Source: Gammaproteobacteria bacterium (GTDB lineage Bacteria > Pseudomonadota > Gammaproteobacteria > Pseudomonadales > Azotimanducaceae). From it: a stretch of DNA of 44,349 bases. A model generated the notes under the pieces. That model saw only the letters and a list, made by a program, of their open reading frames with translations, was not told where the DNA came from and searched no databases. How positions within the stretch are numbered: the first letter of the stretch is position 1; the number at the start of each line of letters is the position of its first letter. The translations under genes were made by a program, and so were the position numbers. Where the stretch lies: positions 1-44,349 of the forward strand of contig VYFT01000040.1 of NCBI GenBank assembly GCA_009842245.1, given 5' to 3'. Shown here one piece after another: positions 36,271-44,349 of this stretch.

Positions 36271-39200
36271 TCATTGTGATTCTGTATTAACCGTGAGCGT
36301 CCAAGGCTCGGACTTGCCGAACATCATCGGACGATACATCTCCTCAACGTGAGTAGGTAAAACCGTAAATTCACCTGCAGCAATTGCTTGCCCGAGCCAT
36401 GTCACATGGTGTTTGCCCCGTGTTAAAACCGTGTTGTAGAACCGGACATTTTGAAGACCTAGTTCACTGTGAAATCTCAGCAAATGTGCCCATCTGCCTC
36501 TTTCGCTGTTGAAATTTCTATACCACTCACTCTGGAACAGGATTTGTTCCAATTCGTCCCTATCGAAGGGCGGGCTGTACTCTGTCCCTAAATTTTTGTT
36601 CACAGGTTCTAGCCCGCCAGGAACAGTATCGTCGACTACGACGTGGTAGCGTGTAAATCTGTTGTTAAGGAAGAGATTGACTAAGACATAGTCCCCCTTG
36701 TTTACATAGTCTCCTGCTTTTAATAGCTGCCACTGTCCATTGTCGCGTTGAGCAAAGTACTCTCGGTGGATTTCGAACCCAGAATATCGATTAATTTTTT
36801 CATCGATTGTCGTTAAATACGCGAGCTCGACACTGTAAAAAGCATTTCCACGCCCGGTACGATTGATTTCCAATGCGCCCGAGGATCCAAAATCTTGTGC
36901 GTTCATCGGATGCAACGTGTGATATTTAGTGTTGTTCTCGTTAAATTGCCAAGCATTCGCCAGTCTAATCGAATTGCCGTTGTCAGCACTCTGCAAGTCT
37001 ACTGTCGCAATCCAATCTTGAGTATCGGACTCTACAAAGTCAGCAAATTCAATCAGAGCGTGAGTACAAAAAACGTTTTCTTGCGTGTTCAACCAATGAG
37101 GTGAATTGTTGCGAGCATAGCGCACGGAATTTGACAACTCTTTCAATTCTCCAATGTCGATCCCGTTCGATGTCGTTTTGGAAAATTTCGTGAGCGCACT
37201 CAAGACTCCACAGAGCGATCGCGTATCCGAATGGAGCATGCGATGGTAGGTTAGAGTGGTGGACTCCACGAACTCAACCCCCCCATCAGCCAAAGATCGA
37301 TGAGTCATGATGCGGTCGAAAAGCTTTCGACTGAGTGCAGGGTTCGAATTTAGCGATATGGACGCTTGTAAATAATGAGCCAAACCAAAGAGTTTCATCT
37401 GGTCTAAATATTCAGAGAAGTGTTCGAGGTCTGACTCAGTAAGTTCACCCGCGAGTGCAAACGAGTTTAATATGACGGCACTCACGGTCGCAGCCATGTT
37501 GAGGATCTCTGGTTCTTCTTTTTGTTCATCCAAATGCTCGCGCAAATAATCTAATAGCTTTCGACGTACTTGTTTAGGTACATCGTACCCAGCGCTTTCC
37601 AACCATGAGAAAGCTATAGCGGTATATGCGGATAAATAGACATCGGTACTTCTAGACTGAGAACCAAAATACGTCATACCACCGCTTGATGCCTGATAGT
37701 CGACTGCTGAATCTAGAACGCTCATTATGGAAGCCTCTGGATCCGGCCATTCAATACCGTGCTTGATACCTCGTTCTTTGAGATCCAAGTATTGCATGGC
37801 AATGATGGCTTGTGTTAATTCCTGTTCCCAGCAGGTGTACGGATATCCGATCACGTACCGAAATACACCGTCAAAATTAACCTCTTCGTTAGTGGTCAGC
37901 GTAAGGTCGAGCTGACCGTCTTCGTCGACAACTTTTGCCGGAACTTCAATAGGTATTCTTGTCGTATCGTCCGTAAGCGCACCGTAAGCGACGCTTGAGA
38001 CTCGTACGTGTTTAGGTCGCACAGGAATAAGAATTTCTAGAGCATCTTCATCCTGACTATCACTGGCGCTCACGACGACTCGAATCTCTGAGTTTCGGGA
38101 GACCTCTTGAAAATTTGTCGGACGAACTCCAGCTTGCACTTCCCACGTGACAACCTTGCGTTCGAAGGGCTTAAACTCAAGCTCCTTTCGAACTCCGGTT
38201 GTGGATTCTTCGTCAATTAACCCCGAAGCGTGCAGTTCAATCGTCATAGCACGATTACTGTCCGCCCGATTAAGGATCGAACCTCCGACGTGAAACGTAT
38301 CTCCCTCGGTCACCACGTTAGGTGCGACTGCTCGAATTTCCGTATCTTTGATCGACCCGAAAGTCGTAGTTGCAAATCCAAATTGATCGTCAGCTGAAAC
38401 AGCCAAAACCACTACTTTCCAACTGGTAAGGTTGTCCGGTAATTCGAATGTAATCGTCTCTTCGCCATTTGACGAAACAACTGAAGGGTTCCAATACGCG
38501 ATGAATCTATCGAGTTTTCGTACATTGGGATCAGCCGATTTATTACCAACGGACCAAACATCCTCTTCCATCATCCGAGCACCGGTTGATGTGATTTCTG
38601 GTTGAGAACGATGATCCCAATACGGTTCTGGACTCAAGGGTAGCAGCTCAGATCCTTCCATAAGTAAGTCGATCAAGCCATACGTTCGTAGTCCTCTTGC
38701 TTTTAAAGACCAACGCTTGCTAGTGGGATCGAAGTATTCATCCGTCGCACCACTTAAATCTAAAAGTGACTCATCAATCACGGCAATGGCGTACTCTATT
38801 GGAACGGTCCCGCCTTTTTGTCTGTCAGCTGATACAGACAATTCAACACTGTCTCCGGGACCGTAAGATTCTCTGTTCGTTGAAATTGTGATTGGTATAG
38901 ACTCTAACTTGGGATTGTTCATCGTGAACTTCTCGTTTCCCATACGATAACGAGCATCCCCTGAACTAGTTGTGTCATTCGTCGGAGACACACTTAGAAC
39001 GGATACGTCAAAGTGTGGAGCGTAGTCTTCCAAAACAGTAAATTCAATAACTGGATTGGTTGGATCAAGACGAACCAACCATTGGTCAATGACTGCCGAG
39101 CGTTCAATCGTTACCAATGCTGGGGACGTACTAAGCTGATTTTCAACCGTACACTGAACGACGTCTCCAACTTCGACTTCAACTGAATCGCAACTCAACT

Positions 39201-42200
39201 CAATGTTGACCTCTTCATCCGACTGCACTAGTTGTGTTTGCGGGCGCGTATCGACCCGTGCTCTTAATCTAATAGACGAATGGTGCGTATTTCCTTTCGT
39301 GTCTTTGATTTGCGCTTCGATACGATAGTAGTTTTTCTTTGGAGGAGTGAAGTCACAAGAAACTGGATTGTGATCTGACACCAACGTGCAATCGAATATC
39401 TCCTTCCACCCAAAATCAGACGCATAGAGTGAGGTTTGCTCAAGTTGACTTGGGTCCAACCGACTTTCGAAAACCTTGATCTTGACTTCCTTACCGATCA
39501 CAATGTCGTCGTCTTTGGATAAAACCATTACTTGAATCGGCCAGGGCTCATCGACTCTGATCCAGCTGTCAAAGTGATGCCGAAATGAAATATCTCTCTG
39601 TGAATTGATACCTACGAACTGATCCACTCCAAAGTACGGTACTGAAGTGTTCGCGGCAACCGACTTACCTCTATCGCTAATTAGAGCAGAAGTGATGAAA
39701 TACTCCCCGTAGTAGACATCATTGTTCAGTGAATCGATCGTGTGCGTGTGCTTTCCTAGTTCATCTAATTCGATGTCTGTCTCAAATGTTCTACCAAACG
39801 GGCGAATCTTCTCATTACTAAAACCGAAAACGTATTGGTTTGTGTCTACCGTTTCAAAAGGTACCCTGATCGGATCCAACCAAACACTTAAATACCCCTT
39901 TGCGTTCGAGTAAGGTCCTCCAGCATGCAGTTCTGCGATGCTTGTGATTGACATACTATCACCTTGTTCAAAATGTGCGGCGTTCAACTGTTGAGTGACG
40001 CGAATGGGATTAGTCTTAAACTCAAACACTTCAAAAGAGCCACCCGAAGCGTCATAAACTCTAGATCGATCGGCCGAAGTAGAACAAGGTTCAGTGATCG
40101 GTTGGGTTGGGTCGTAGAGTAGAGTGATTTCATACACCCCAAATTCCGTTCGATTGTTTAATTTCAGTGAAACTTCATATGCACCGAATTCATTCAGAGA
40201 GACAGGTGTGATCTCGTATTCCCGTGCCTCCGGTCCACTGATGCATAGAGCAAAGTGCCCCTCGTTAGGGATGATTCGCACCTCGTTGCGTACGCTTCGT
40301 ACGTAGCCCTTGATGTGAACCGTGTCGCCTGGACTAAAAAGCTTTTGCGAAGTTGTCGCCCAATGGTCGATGTTCCGAAAAATGGACGTAGTCGAGTTGT
40401 CTCCGTGCAGTATGAAGTCAGAGTCTAGTGGTAACAACGACATTCCTTCATCTGTTTCCACGCGCAGAAAGTACATCGAACAATCTTCCTTATCCGGACA
40501 TGCTCGATTAATTTCATGAACGACGCGATTCCAATGGGGATCGAACGTCTCATATCCTGGCAAAAACGCCAACCCATCTTGATCAGTCACTGTAGAGTGA
40601 ACGGACTCAATGAATGCGCTGAGATCGCTTGAATCGCCAATGAAGAACTCAACGCTCGCATCTGCAATGGGTTCACCTGATTGAAAATCGACTACCCACG
40701 CGAGCGTGTTAACCGTGCCTAGCTTGAGAAATACGGAATAGGGTGTCGCCTGCGCAAAAAAGTATTTTTTCCCTTGGCTTTTTGGGTGCGCAAATCTTGG
40801 GTGCCCATCAACGGTGCCAATAACCACGCCTGACGGGGATCGCAGCATGTCTCTAAGGTTTAGAAACTGAGCTTGTAAGACATCGTCTTGTTGTGGGCTT
40901 TGATATTGTTGAGTTTGGTCTTGTTTTGCGCCTACTGCATCAAGTGTTTGGTATTGGACGGTTACTTCATCAACATTCCCTAGCACGATTTGTGGTTCGA
41001 CAGAGTCTCTGGAGTCAACAACGACGTTAGTTCCACTCAAGTACGTACGTGGTGCTGGAGGACCTGTTCGAAATGTAATTTCATTGTTTCCAATCAAGGG
41101 TCGACCAAATCCATCGCGGATAGGCGTGAGTTTTCCATTTCCATTGTTGCTTGCTTTGTTTTGAGACACATAGAGTCGATAGGTCATGCTCGATTTGAAG
41201 TCACCGGCAAGGCTATATACAAAGCCCTCATATTCTGGTGTTCGCCCCCCTCGCGAAGCATAGCTCCAACCGGTCGTGTTTGTTGGCGGTTCTGTGTGTA
41301 CAAGACTAGCGATCTCTCGATCACCTAATTGTGATGTGAGTATTAGCACGATGTTCGAATGAACGTCGCATGCGTTTTCGCTCGGTTCATCTACTTTTAG
41401 TAAAACTCCTGTACCCGAAATGTCTTTACATCCAATTCCAATCATGCGGAACTCGTCGAACGTGGTGAATTCGGTATCGATCTGAGACTCCTCAGTGGAA
41501 GCGAGGGTACCGTTCGCACCTTCGACGCCAGGTTTCAGAGTCAAAGATATATCCGCACCGGGTGAAAGCGCACTCTGCGGTCTGACTAGCACCGAATTTC
41601 TCATGTAGACATTCAATTGACTGTTACCCATACCGAAAATTCGGCCTTCGTAGCTCTTTGCTCTACCAAAATAGTCTCGTTGGAGTGCGTACTTGGTTTC
41701 CCAATTACTAGTTCGAACGATCGTCGGTATTTCCCGACCAGAGACTGAGTCCTTGAAACTAAGTCGTCCCCTCAATGAACCGAGACTAACTCTTTGATTG
41801 AAGGTCAGTTCAATGATTGGTTGAGTAGGATCCACCCAAGAAACAAGCGCCGAACTGATAATTGCTGGAAGCACAGTTTGGAAGGAGTGAACGTATTCTG
41901 CCTCCATTGCTTGACCACTCAGAGCTTTAAATTCAGGTCGCACAGTCACCGTGTATTTAGTCGAAGGGCTTAAGTCGGTGTCCCAGGGCAGTTCGCACTT
42001 CAACGTATCCTGCTTGACCCAGCTCCACTCACAATCGAGGGCGGGTTCAATGTCGATCGGAACGTCGTCGTCGATAAACATAGACGTACCCAAAGCCACG
42101 ACTCTCTGATTGAACTCTACCTCTATGCGTTGTAGAGGACTGACTTCCTCCCCATCGGGGTAAATGTCTCTAACTTTGAGTGGTTTTTCAGGGGAATCGC

Positions 42201-42267
42201 CGTTGCTCGGAAATCCGAAGCAACACAAGAGTGTCGCCAACACTGTGGCGATGGTTCGAGCGTTCAC
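36271..42267 (-). CDS. Alpha-2-macroglobulin family protein A2M-1 with intact thioester motif (first gene of the array)
   Basis: The protein has 1,998 residues and starts at GTG (42265-42267), which is supported by a perfect AAGGAGG six bases upstream (42274-42280). The Sec signal peptide is RTIATVLATLLCCFGFPSNG; the Cys pair does not form a good lipobox. The domain order is Ig-like modules (about 28-270), MG2 motif SPGDTVHIKGYVR near 646, bait segment 1203-1252, core LPDNLTSWKVVVLAVSADDQFG from 1276, and thioester domain with CWEQ (Cys1479, codon 37831-37833). The end is EMYRPMMFGKSEPW. By family it is a secreted or periplasmic pan-protease trap. E. coli YfhM, the studied example, is a shorter lipoprotein partnered with PBP1C; neither feature is found here. 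Confidence 0.95.
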   Translation of the reverse strand: MNARTIATVLATLLCCFGFPSNGDSPEKPLKVRDIYPDGEEVSPLQRIEVEFNQRVVALGTSMFIDDDVPIDIEPALDCEWSWVKQDTLKCELPWDTDLSPSTKYTVTVRPEFKALSGQAMEAEYVHSFQTVLPAIISSALVSWVDPTQPIIELTFNQRVSLGSLRGRLSFKDSVSGREIPTIVRTSNWETKYALQRDYFGRAKSYEGRIFGMGNSQLNVYMRNSVLVRPQSALSPGADISLTLKPGVEGANGTLASTEESQIDTEFTTFDEFRMIGIGCKDISGTGVLLKVDEPSENACDVHSNIVLILTSQLGDREIASLVHTEPPTNTTGWSYASRGGRTPEYEGFVYSLAGDFKSSMTYRLYVSQNKASNNGNGKLTPIRDGFGRPLIGNNEITFRTGPPAPRTYLSGTNVVVDSRDSVEPQIVLGNVDEVTVQYQTLDAVGAKQDQTQQYQSPQQDDVLQAQFLNLRDMLRSPSGVVIGTVDGHPRFAHPKSQGKKYFFAQATPYSVFLKLGTVNTLAWVVDFQSGEPIADASVEFFIGDSSDLSAFIESVHSTVTDQDGLAFLPGYETFDPHWNRVVHEINRACPDKEDCSMYFLRVETDEGMSLLPLDSDFILHGDNSTTSIFRNIDHWATTSQKLFSPGDTVHIKGYVRSVRNEVRIIPNEGHFALCISGPEAREYEITPVSLNEFGAYEVSLKLNNRTEFGVYEITLLYDPTQPITEPCSTSADRSRVYDASGGSFEVFEFKTNPIRVTQQLNAAHFEQGDSMSITSIAELHAGGPYSNAKGYLSVWLDPIRVPFETVDTNQYVFGFSNEKIRPFGRTFETDIELDELGKHTHTIDSLNNDVYYGEYFITSALISDRGKSVAANTSVPYFGVDQFVGINSQRDISFRHHFDSWIRVDEPWPIQVMVLSKDDDIVIGKEVKIKVFESRLDPSQLEQTSLYASDFGWKEIFDCTLVSDHNPVSCDFTPPKKNYYRIEAQIKDTKGNTHHSSIRLRARVDTRPQTQLVQSDEEVNIELSCDSVEVEVGDVVQCTVENQLSTSPALVTIERSAVIDQWLVRLDPTNPVIEFTVLEDYAPHFDVSVLSVSPTNDTTSSGDARYRMGNEKFTMNNPKLESIPITISTNRESYGPGDSVELSVSADRQKGGTVPIEYAIAVIDESLLDLSGATDEYFDPTSKRWSLKARGLRTYGLIDLLMEGSELLPLSPEPYWDHRSQPEITSTGARMMEEDVWSVGNKSADPNVRKLDRFIAYWNPSVVSSNGEETITFELPDNLTSWKVVVLAVSADDQFGFATTTFGSIKDTEIRAVAPNVVTEGDTFHVGGSILNRADSNRAMTIELHASGLIDEESTTGVRKELEFKPFERKVVTWEVQAGVRPTNFQEVSRNSEIRVVVSASDSQDEDALEILIPVRPKHVRVSSVAYGALTDDTTRIPIEVPAKVVDEDGQLDLTLTTNEEVNFDGVFRYVIGYPYTCWEQELTQAIIAMQYLDLKERGIKHGIEWPDPEASIMSVLDSAVDYQASSGGMTYFGSQSRSTDVYLSAYTAIAFSWLESAGYDVPKQVRRKLLDYLREHLDEQKEEPEILNMAATVSAVILNSFALAGELTESDLEHFSEYLDQMKLFGLAHYLQASISLNSNPALSRKLFDRIMTHRSLADGGVEFVESTTLTYHRMLHSDTRSLCGVLSALTKFSKTTSNGIDIGELKELSNSVRYARNNSPHWLNTQENVFCTHALIEFADFVESDTQDWIATVDLQSADNGNSIRLANAWQFNENNTKYHTLHPMNAQDFGSSGALEINRTGRGNAFYSVELAYLTTIDEKINRYSGFEIHREYFAQRDNGQWQLLKAGDYVNKGDYVLVNLFLNNRFTRYHVVVDDTVPGGLEPVNKNLGTEYSPPFDRDELEQILFQSEWYRNFNSERGRWAHLLRFHSELGLQNVRFYNTVLTRGKHHVTWLGQAIAAGEFTVLPTHVEEMYRPMMFGKSEPWTLTVNTESQ
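38512..38661 (-). other. Bait-position segment of A2M-1 (residues 1203-1252)
   Basis: It is mildly acidic with Leu/Pro and aromatic residues (MEGSELLPLSPEPYW, later ARMMEEDVW). Both flanks (RTYGLIDLL before, DRFIAYWNPS after) are conserved in the sister proteins, while the segment itself cannot be aligned with theirs. Confidence 0.6.
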
Positions 42268-42586
42268 GTCTCGCCTCCTTATTCAATAAGAGTTGCGGTT
42301 CCAAGGCTAGCCACACTCCTATATGCGGCTTTGCGCAACTTCATGCACTGAACCCTCAATTCTATCCGGATTAGCACATATCAAACTGACATGTGATTCT
42401 GCTTGCCACGTTCGACTAAGAGCTGTTCTTTTAGGCTGCATCCCCTCAGTCTAAAACAAAAATCAAGCAAACACTAGTGGACACTGATTAGTTAAACTGT
42501 ACAATACCACATATCTAAATCCATATCAAGGTGCAAATTTATGCAATTCAACACATCTTAATAAATAACCTATAAGGGGGTCTTAA
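42268..42586. other. Divergent intergenic region between the A2M array and the DUF2857 gene
   Basis: This 319-base stretch must carry promoters in both directions. For the array, the best -10 candidate on the minus strand is TAGAAT at 42359-42364, but the -35 side is poor. For the DUF2857 gene a strong site AAGGGGG (42574-42580) lies six bases before the ATG. No coding frame and no repeats were seen. Confidence 0.4.
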
Positions 42587-43189
42587 ATGGTGCGAACCAA
42601 AGAAGCTGAACTCACTTCGGCTGTCTTTCTTTACGTACTCCGGTGTATCGCCGAGAGCGACCACATCGCGCTCCAACAGTTAAAGGTTGGCGAACGAGAA
42701 ATTGAAAAACTAAGGGCACTAGGAATCCTCGATCTGTATCGCATTGATTCCTTTCGCTCCCATTGTCTAAAGATTAGCTTTAATCGAGAAGTCTTTTGGA
42801 CGTTGATAAATTACATGGAGGAGCAGCGCGAGAACGAAATCCAACTTGAACAACTCATAAACCACGATGCTCCATACAACATGCTTGAGTGCTTCTTTGG
42901 GATCAGCAATAGAGAGTACACGCAACGCCGACGAGCAAAAACTGGTCTAACAAATGTTGGTCGCCCGCATGAACCTTCCGACTCCGAAACAGACGCGTTG
43001 CTTGAGATTTGGTTTAAACGGATTAAGAAAAATGACAAAGATGCCGAGGGTAGGCTCGTAGATCCGATTCAATATCTCGCTCTCGCACAGGAATTGGAAA
43101 TACCGCTCCGTTCAATTTGGCTTTTGACAGAGAGGTGGAATGACATGGATCGGAGAGCGAGTCAGAAGAAACATAACAAAATGGAGTGA
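42587..43189 (+). CDS. DUF2857 (STY4526-family) ICE protein
   Basis: The protein has 200 residues. The DUF2857 signature is present: an N-terminal helical part (LTSAVFLYVLRCIAES, then GEREIEKLRALGILDL), an EEQRENEIQLEQLI helix, the middle motif MLECFFGISNREYTQRRRA, GRPHEPSDSETDALLEIW, and a C-terminal helix with EIPLRSIWLLTERW. The middle looks like a helix-turn-helix, so DNA binding is plausible. In related ICEs this gene stands beside parB; here it lies beyond the A2M array. ATG 42587 has an excellent AAGGGGG site upstream. It should be cytoplasmic; the function is not established. Confidence 0.85.
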   Translation: MVRTKEAELTSAVFLYVLRCIAESDHIALQQLKVGEREIEKLRALGILDLYRIDSFRSHCLKISFNREVFWTLINYMEEQRENEIQLEQLINHDAPYNMLECFFGISNREYTQRRRAKTGLTNVGRPHEPSDSETDALLEIWFKRIKKNDKDAEGRLVDPIQYLALAQELEIPLRSIWLLTERWNDMDRRASQKKHNKME

Positions 43190-43522
43190 ATGACTAACTG
43201 GGTGGAGGAAGTTCTACAGTAATTCTCTGTAGGTCAAAATCCATGGTCGTATCCTCTACAGACATACACTCGAGAGAAGTCTGAGCTAGCAAATTGAACA
43301 CGTTCTCTTCGAAAATTCGTGCAGTTTTGAGTTTAATTTAAACAGAACTGTTTTGATTGTTACGGACCAGACGGTAACGGAACTGCGTTCTTTGGACTTC
43401 TACATTAAGTGAACTTTGATATCATAGTTTCAATCGAGCACGAAAAAAGAGAGCAAACAGTGCTGTCTCGAGCGGTCTTTTGACCAACATATCGCTCAAG
43501 CTGAGGACGGAGTAAACTCACC
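43190..43522. other. Intergenic region (333 bases) with small palindromes
   Basis: The palindromes GTTTAATTTAAAC (43331-43343) and AAACAG-N2-CTGTTT (43340-43353) overlap and may be a regulator binding site for the barrel gene. No clear -35/-10 pair, RNA gene or coding frame was found in the rest. Confidence 0.4.
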
Positions 43523-44239
43523 ATGACCTTAGAAAAAATTTTTCGATTACTCCTATGCTGTGTCGGAAGTGCACTCGTGATAGGTACGGCTAACAACGTG
43601 TTTGGAGATTTTTACTTCCAAGGTGGCGTTAGTGTTTGGCCCAGTTATGACGTACCTCGACTCACGACGCGCGGAGTTCCTATCGAAAGGTCTCAGGAAA
43701 CTAGTGTCGTCGGTTCAGCGGATTTCTGGATCGGTGCAGGATATTCCGTGAACGACGAATGGAGCTTTGAAGCTTTTTACGCGAGACTGCCATCTACGGA
43801 GGCATTTTCTAGATTCAACGTGTTCTATCAGGGCTTACCCGTCGACCCACCTGCTGGAACAATCACCCTATACATCGAAACGACGATGGTTGGAGTTGGT
43901 GGAGTGTATGAGTTTGCTCTTAGCGATCGAATATCCTTAATTGGCAAAGCTGGTGTCGCATATGCTCAGAAAGCTTCAGATCTCAATATAGTTTCACAGT
44001 TCCAAATACCTCTTGCCCCGGAAGACGTAGACGATTTCGATGAATCTGACATTACCCATGATTTAGGGAATGCTCCCTTCGACGACGACGATGATAGGGC
44101 GTTAGACATGTACTTTGCCGTTGGCTTGAGAATACCCCTACAATTATCGAACGCATCCGTCACTGCAACATATCAGTTTGTAAATACAGCCGCAAACACT
44201 GAATCTGGACTCTTTGCAGGTATTCGCTGGGACTTATAG
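43523..44239 (+). CDS. Outer-membrane beta-barrel protein (second OmpW/OMP_b-brl-like)
   Basis: The protein has 238 residues. A signal peptide (IFRLLLCCVGSALVIGTANNVFG, cleavage about residue 28) is followed by FYFQGGVSVW, then amphipathic strands (WIGAGYSVNDEWSFEAFYA, GVGGVYEFALSDRISLIGKAGVAYA). A highly acidic loop follows (EDVDDFDESD, later DDDDD), which could bind cations. It ends FAGIRWDL, matching the hydrophobic final-strand rule and the WRL end of the 10178-10963 protein. ATG 43523 has GGAG ten bases upstream. The substrate is unknown. Its position after DUF2857, with its own intergenic region, suggests accessory cargo. The last 110 bases of the window after it show nothing recognisable. 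Confidence 0.78.
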   Translation: MTLEKIFRLLLCCVGSALVIGTANNVFGDFYFQGGVSVWPSYDVPRLTTRGVPIERSQETSVVGSADFWIGAGYSVNDEWSFEAFYARLPSTEAFSRFNVFYQGLPVDPPAGTITLYIETTMVGVGGVYEFALSDRISLIGKAGVAYAQKASDLNIVSQFQIPLAPEDVDDFDESDITHDLGNAPFDDDDDRALDMYFAVGLRIPLQLSNASVTATYQFVNTAANTESGLFAGIRWDL

Positions 44240-44349
44240 TCGTGAACTTTCGATTGATAAGGCTGGACAGTTATTTCAGTTATCGTGTAAGTGGAAATTC
44301 ATCGAAAATTCGCTAGTGACCTTTCTGCGTTCTATCCAAAGCATAATTA

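Larger units (their letters stand above)
1..44349. mobile_element. Internal part of a PFGI-1/SXT-class integrative and conjugative element
   Basis: Nine backbone families of this ICE class occur in the window: PFGI-1-type ParB, PFL_4669, DUF3577, DUF6573, PilL N-domain, TIGR03759, TraD, TIGR03747 and DUF2857. They are split into blocks by accessory DNA (3.8-11.0 kb and 15.8-42.3 kb). No integrase, relaxase, VirB4-like ATPase, tRNA gene or att repeat is visible, so both ends and most of the mating-pore genes must lie outside, if the element is complete. Family assignments rest on remembered sequence signatures, not a search. The block order differs from the usual one: DUF2857 normally sits close to ParB but here is about 41 kb away. 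Confidence 0.75.

Noticed and set aside
42239-42250. Cys-Cys in the A2M-1 signal peptide as a lipobox
   Set aside because: The residues before Cys (Thr-Leu-Leu) do not fit the lipobox rule, which needs Gly, Ala or Ser just before Cys; the sister proteins have ordinary signal peptidase I sites.
1-44349. CRISPR arrays, tRNA or rRNA genes, and insertion sequences
   Set aside because: No regularly spaced direct repeats, no cloverleaf-like segment with a conserved T-loop and no transposase-like protein were seen anywhere in the window.

Overview
This window is an internal segment of an integrative and conjugative element (ICE) of the PFGI-1/SXT-related class (type IV secretion of the 'G' kind). 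Conserved backbone genes are recognisable across its length: a PFGI-1-type ParB (cut by the left edge), a PFL_4669-family protein, DUF3577 (STY4534), DUF6573, the PilL N-terminal-domain protein, a TIGR03759-family protein, the coupling protein TraD, a TIGR03747 membrane protein and DUF2857 (STY4526). The AT-leaning composition, lipoprotein and outer-membrane beta-barrel genes, and this ICE class suggest a Gram-negative host, probably a gammaproteobacterium and perhaps environmental or marine. That placement is inference. Neither ICE end, no integrase and no att site lies inside the window.

Layout. (1) 1-3519, + strand: replication/maintenance module (ParB, PFL_4669, DUF3577, DUF6573), with a promoter whose -10 lies inside an inverted repeat and a two-hairpin leader before DUF6573. 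(2) 3859-9189, + strand: accessory genes, namely a single-pass membrane protein, a lipoprotein with a thioredoxin-like domain lacking its cysteines, a helical-repeat lipoprotein and an orphan N6-adenine DNA methyltransferase. (3) 9190-11294: a mostly non-coding stretch around one minus-strand outer-membrane barrel gene. The gene is flanked by two diverged copies, in inverted orientation, of a sequence of about 140 bp. (4) 11295-15661, + strand: conjugation genes (PilL, small acidic protein, TIGR03759, TraD, TIGR03747). (5) 15832-42267, - strand: the dominant feature, four consecutive genes for giant (about 2,000-residue) secreted alpha-2-macroglobulin (A2M) family proteins, followed by a membrane-anchored helical-repeat protein. 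(6) 42587-44239, + strand: DUF2857 and a second outer-membrane barrel gene.

The most interesting system is the tandem A2M array. Bacterial A2M proteins are generally understood as periplasmic protease traps: cleavage of an exposed bait segment triggers a conformational change and covalent capture through a Cys-x-Glu-Gln thioester. The first three genes in transcription order keep the thioester motif (CWEQ). The fourth has Ser in place of Cys (SWEQ). The segment in the bait position is completely different in all four copies (acidic, Ser-rich, Ser/Pro plus acidic, and Arg-rich), although both flanks are conserved. No pbpC gene and no lipobox accompany them. I infer a mobile, multi-specificity protease-trap repertoire carried by a conjugative element, possibly protecting the cell or the conjugation apparatus from foreign proteases. 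In this summary the four genes are numbered A2M-1 to A2M-4 in transcription order (right to left on the map).
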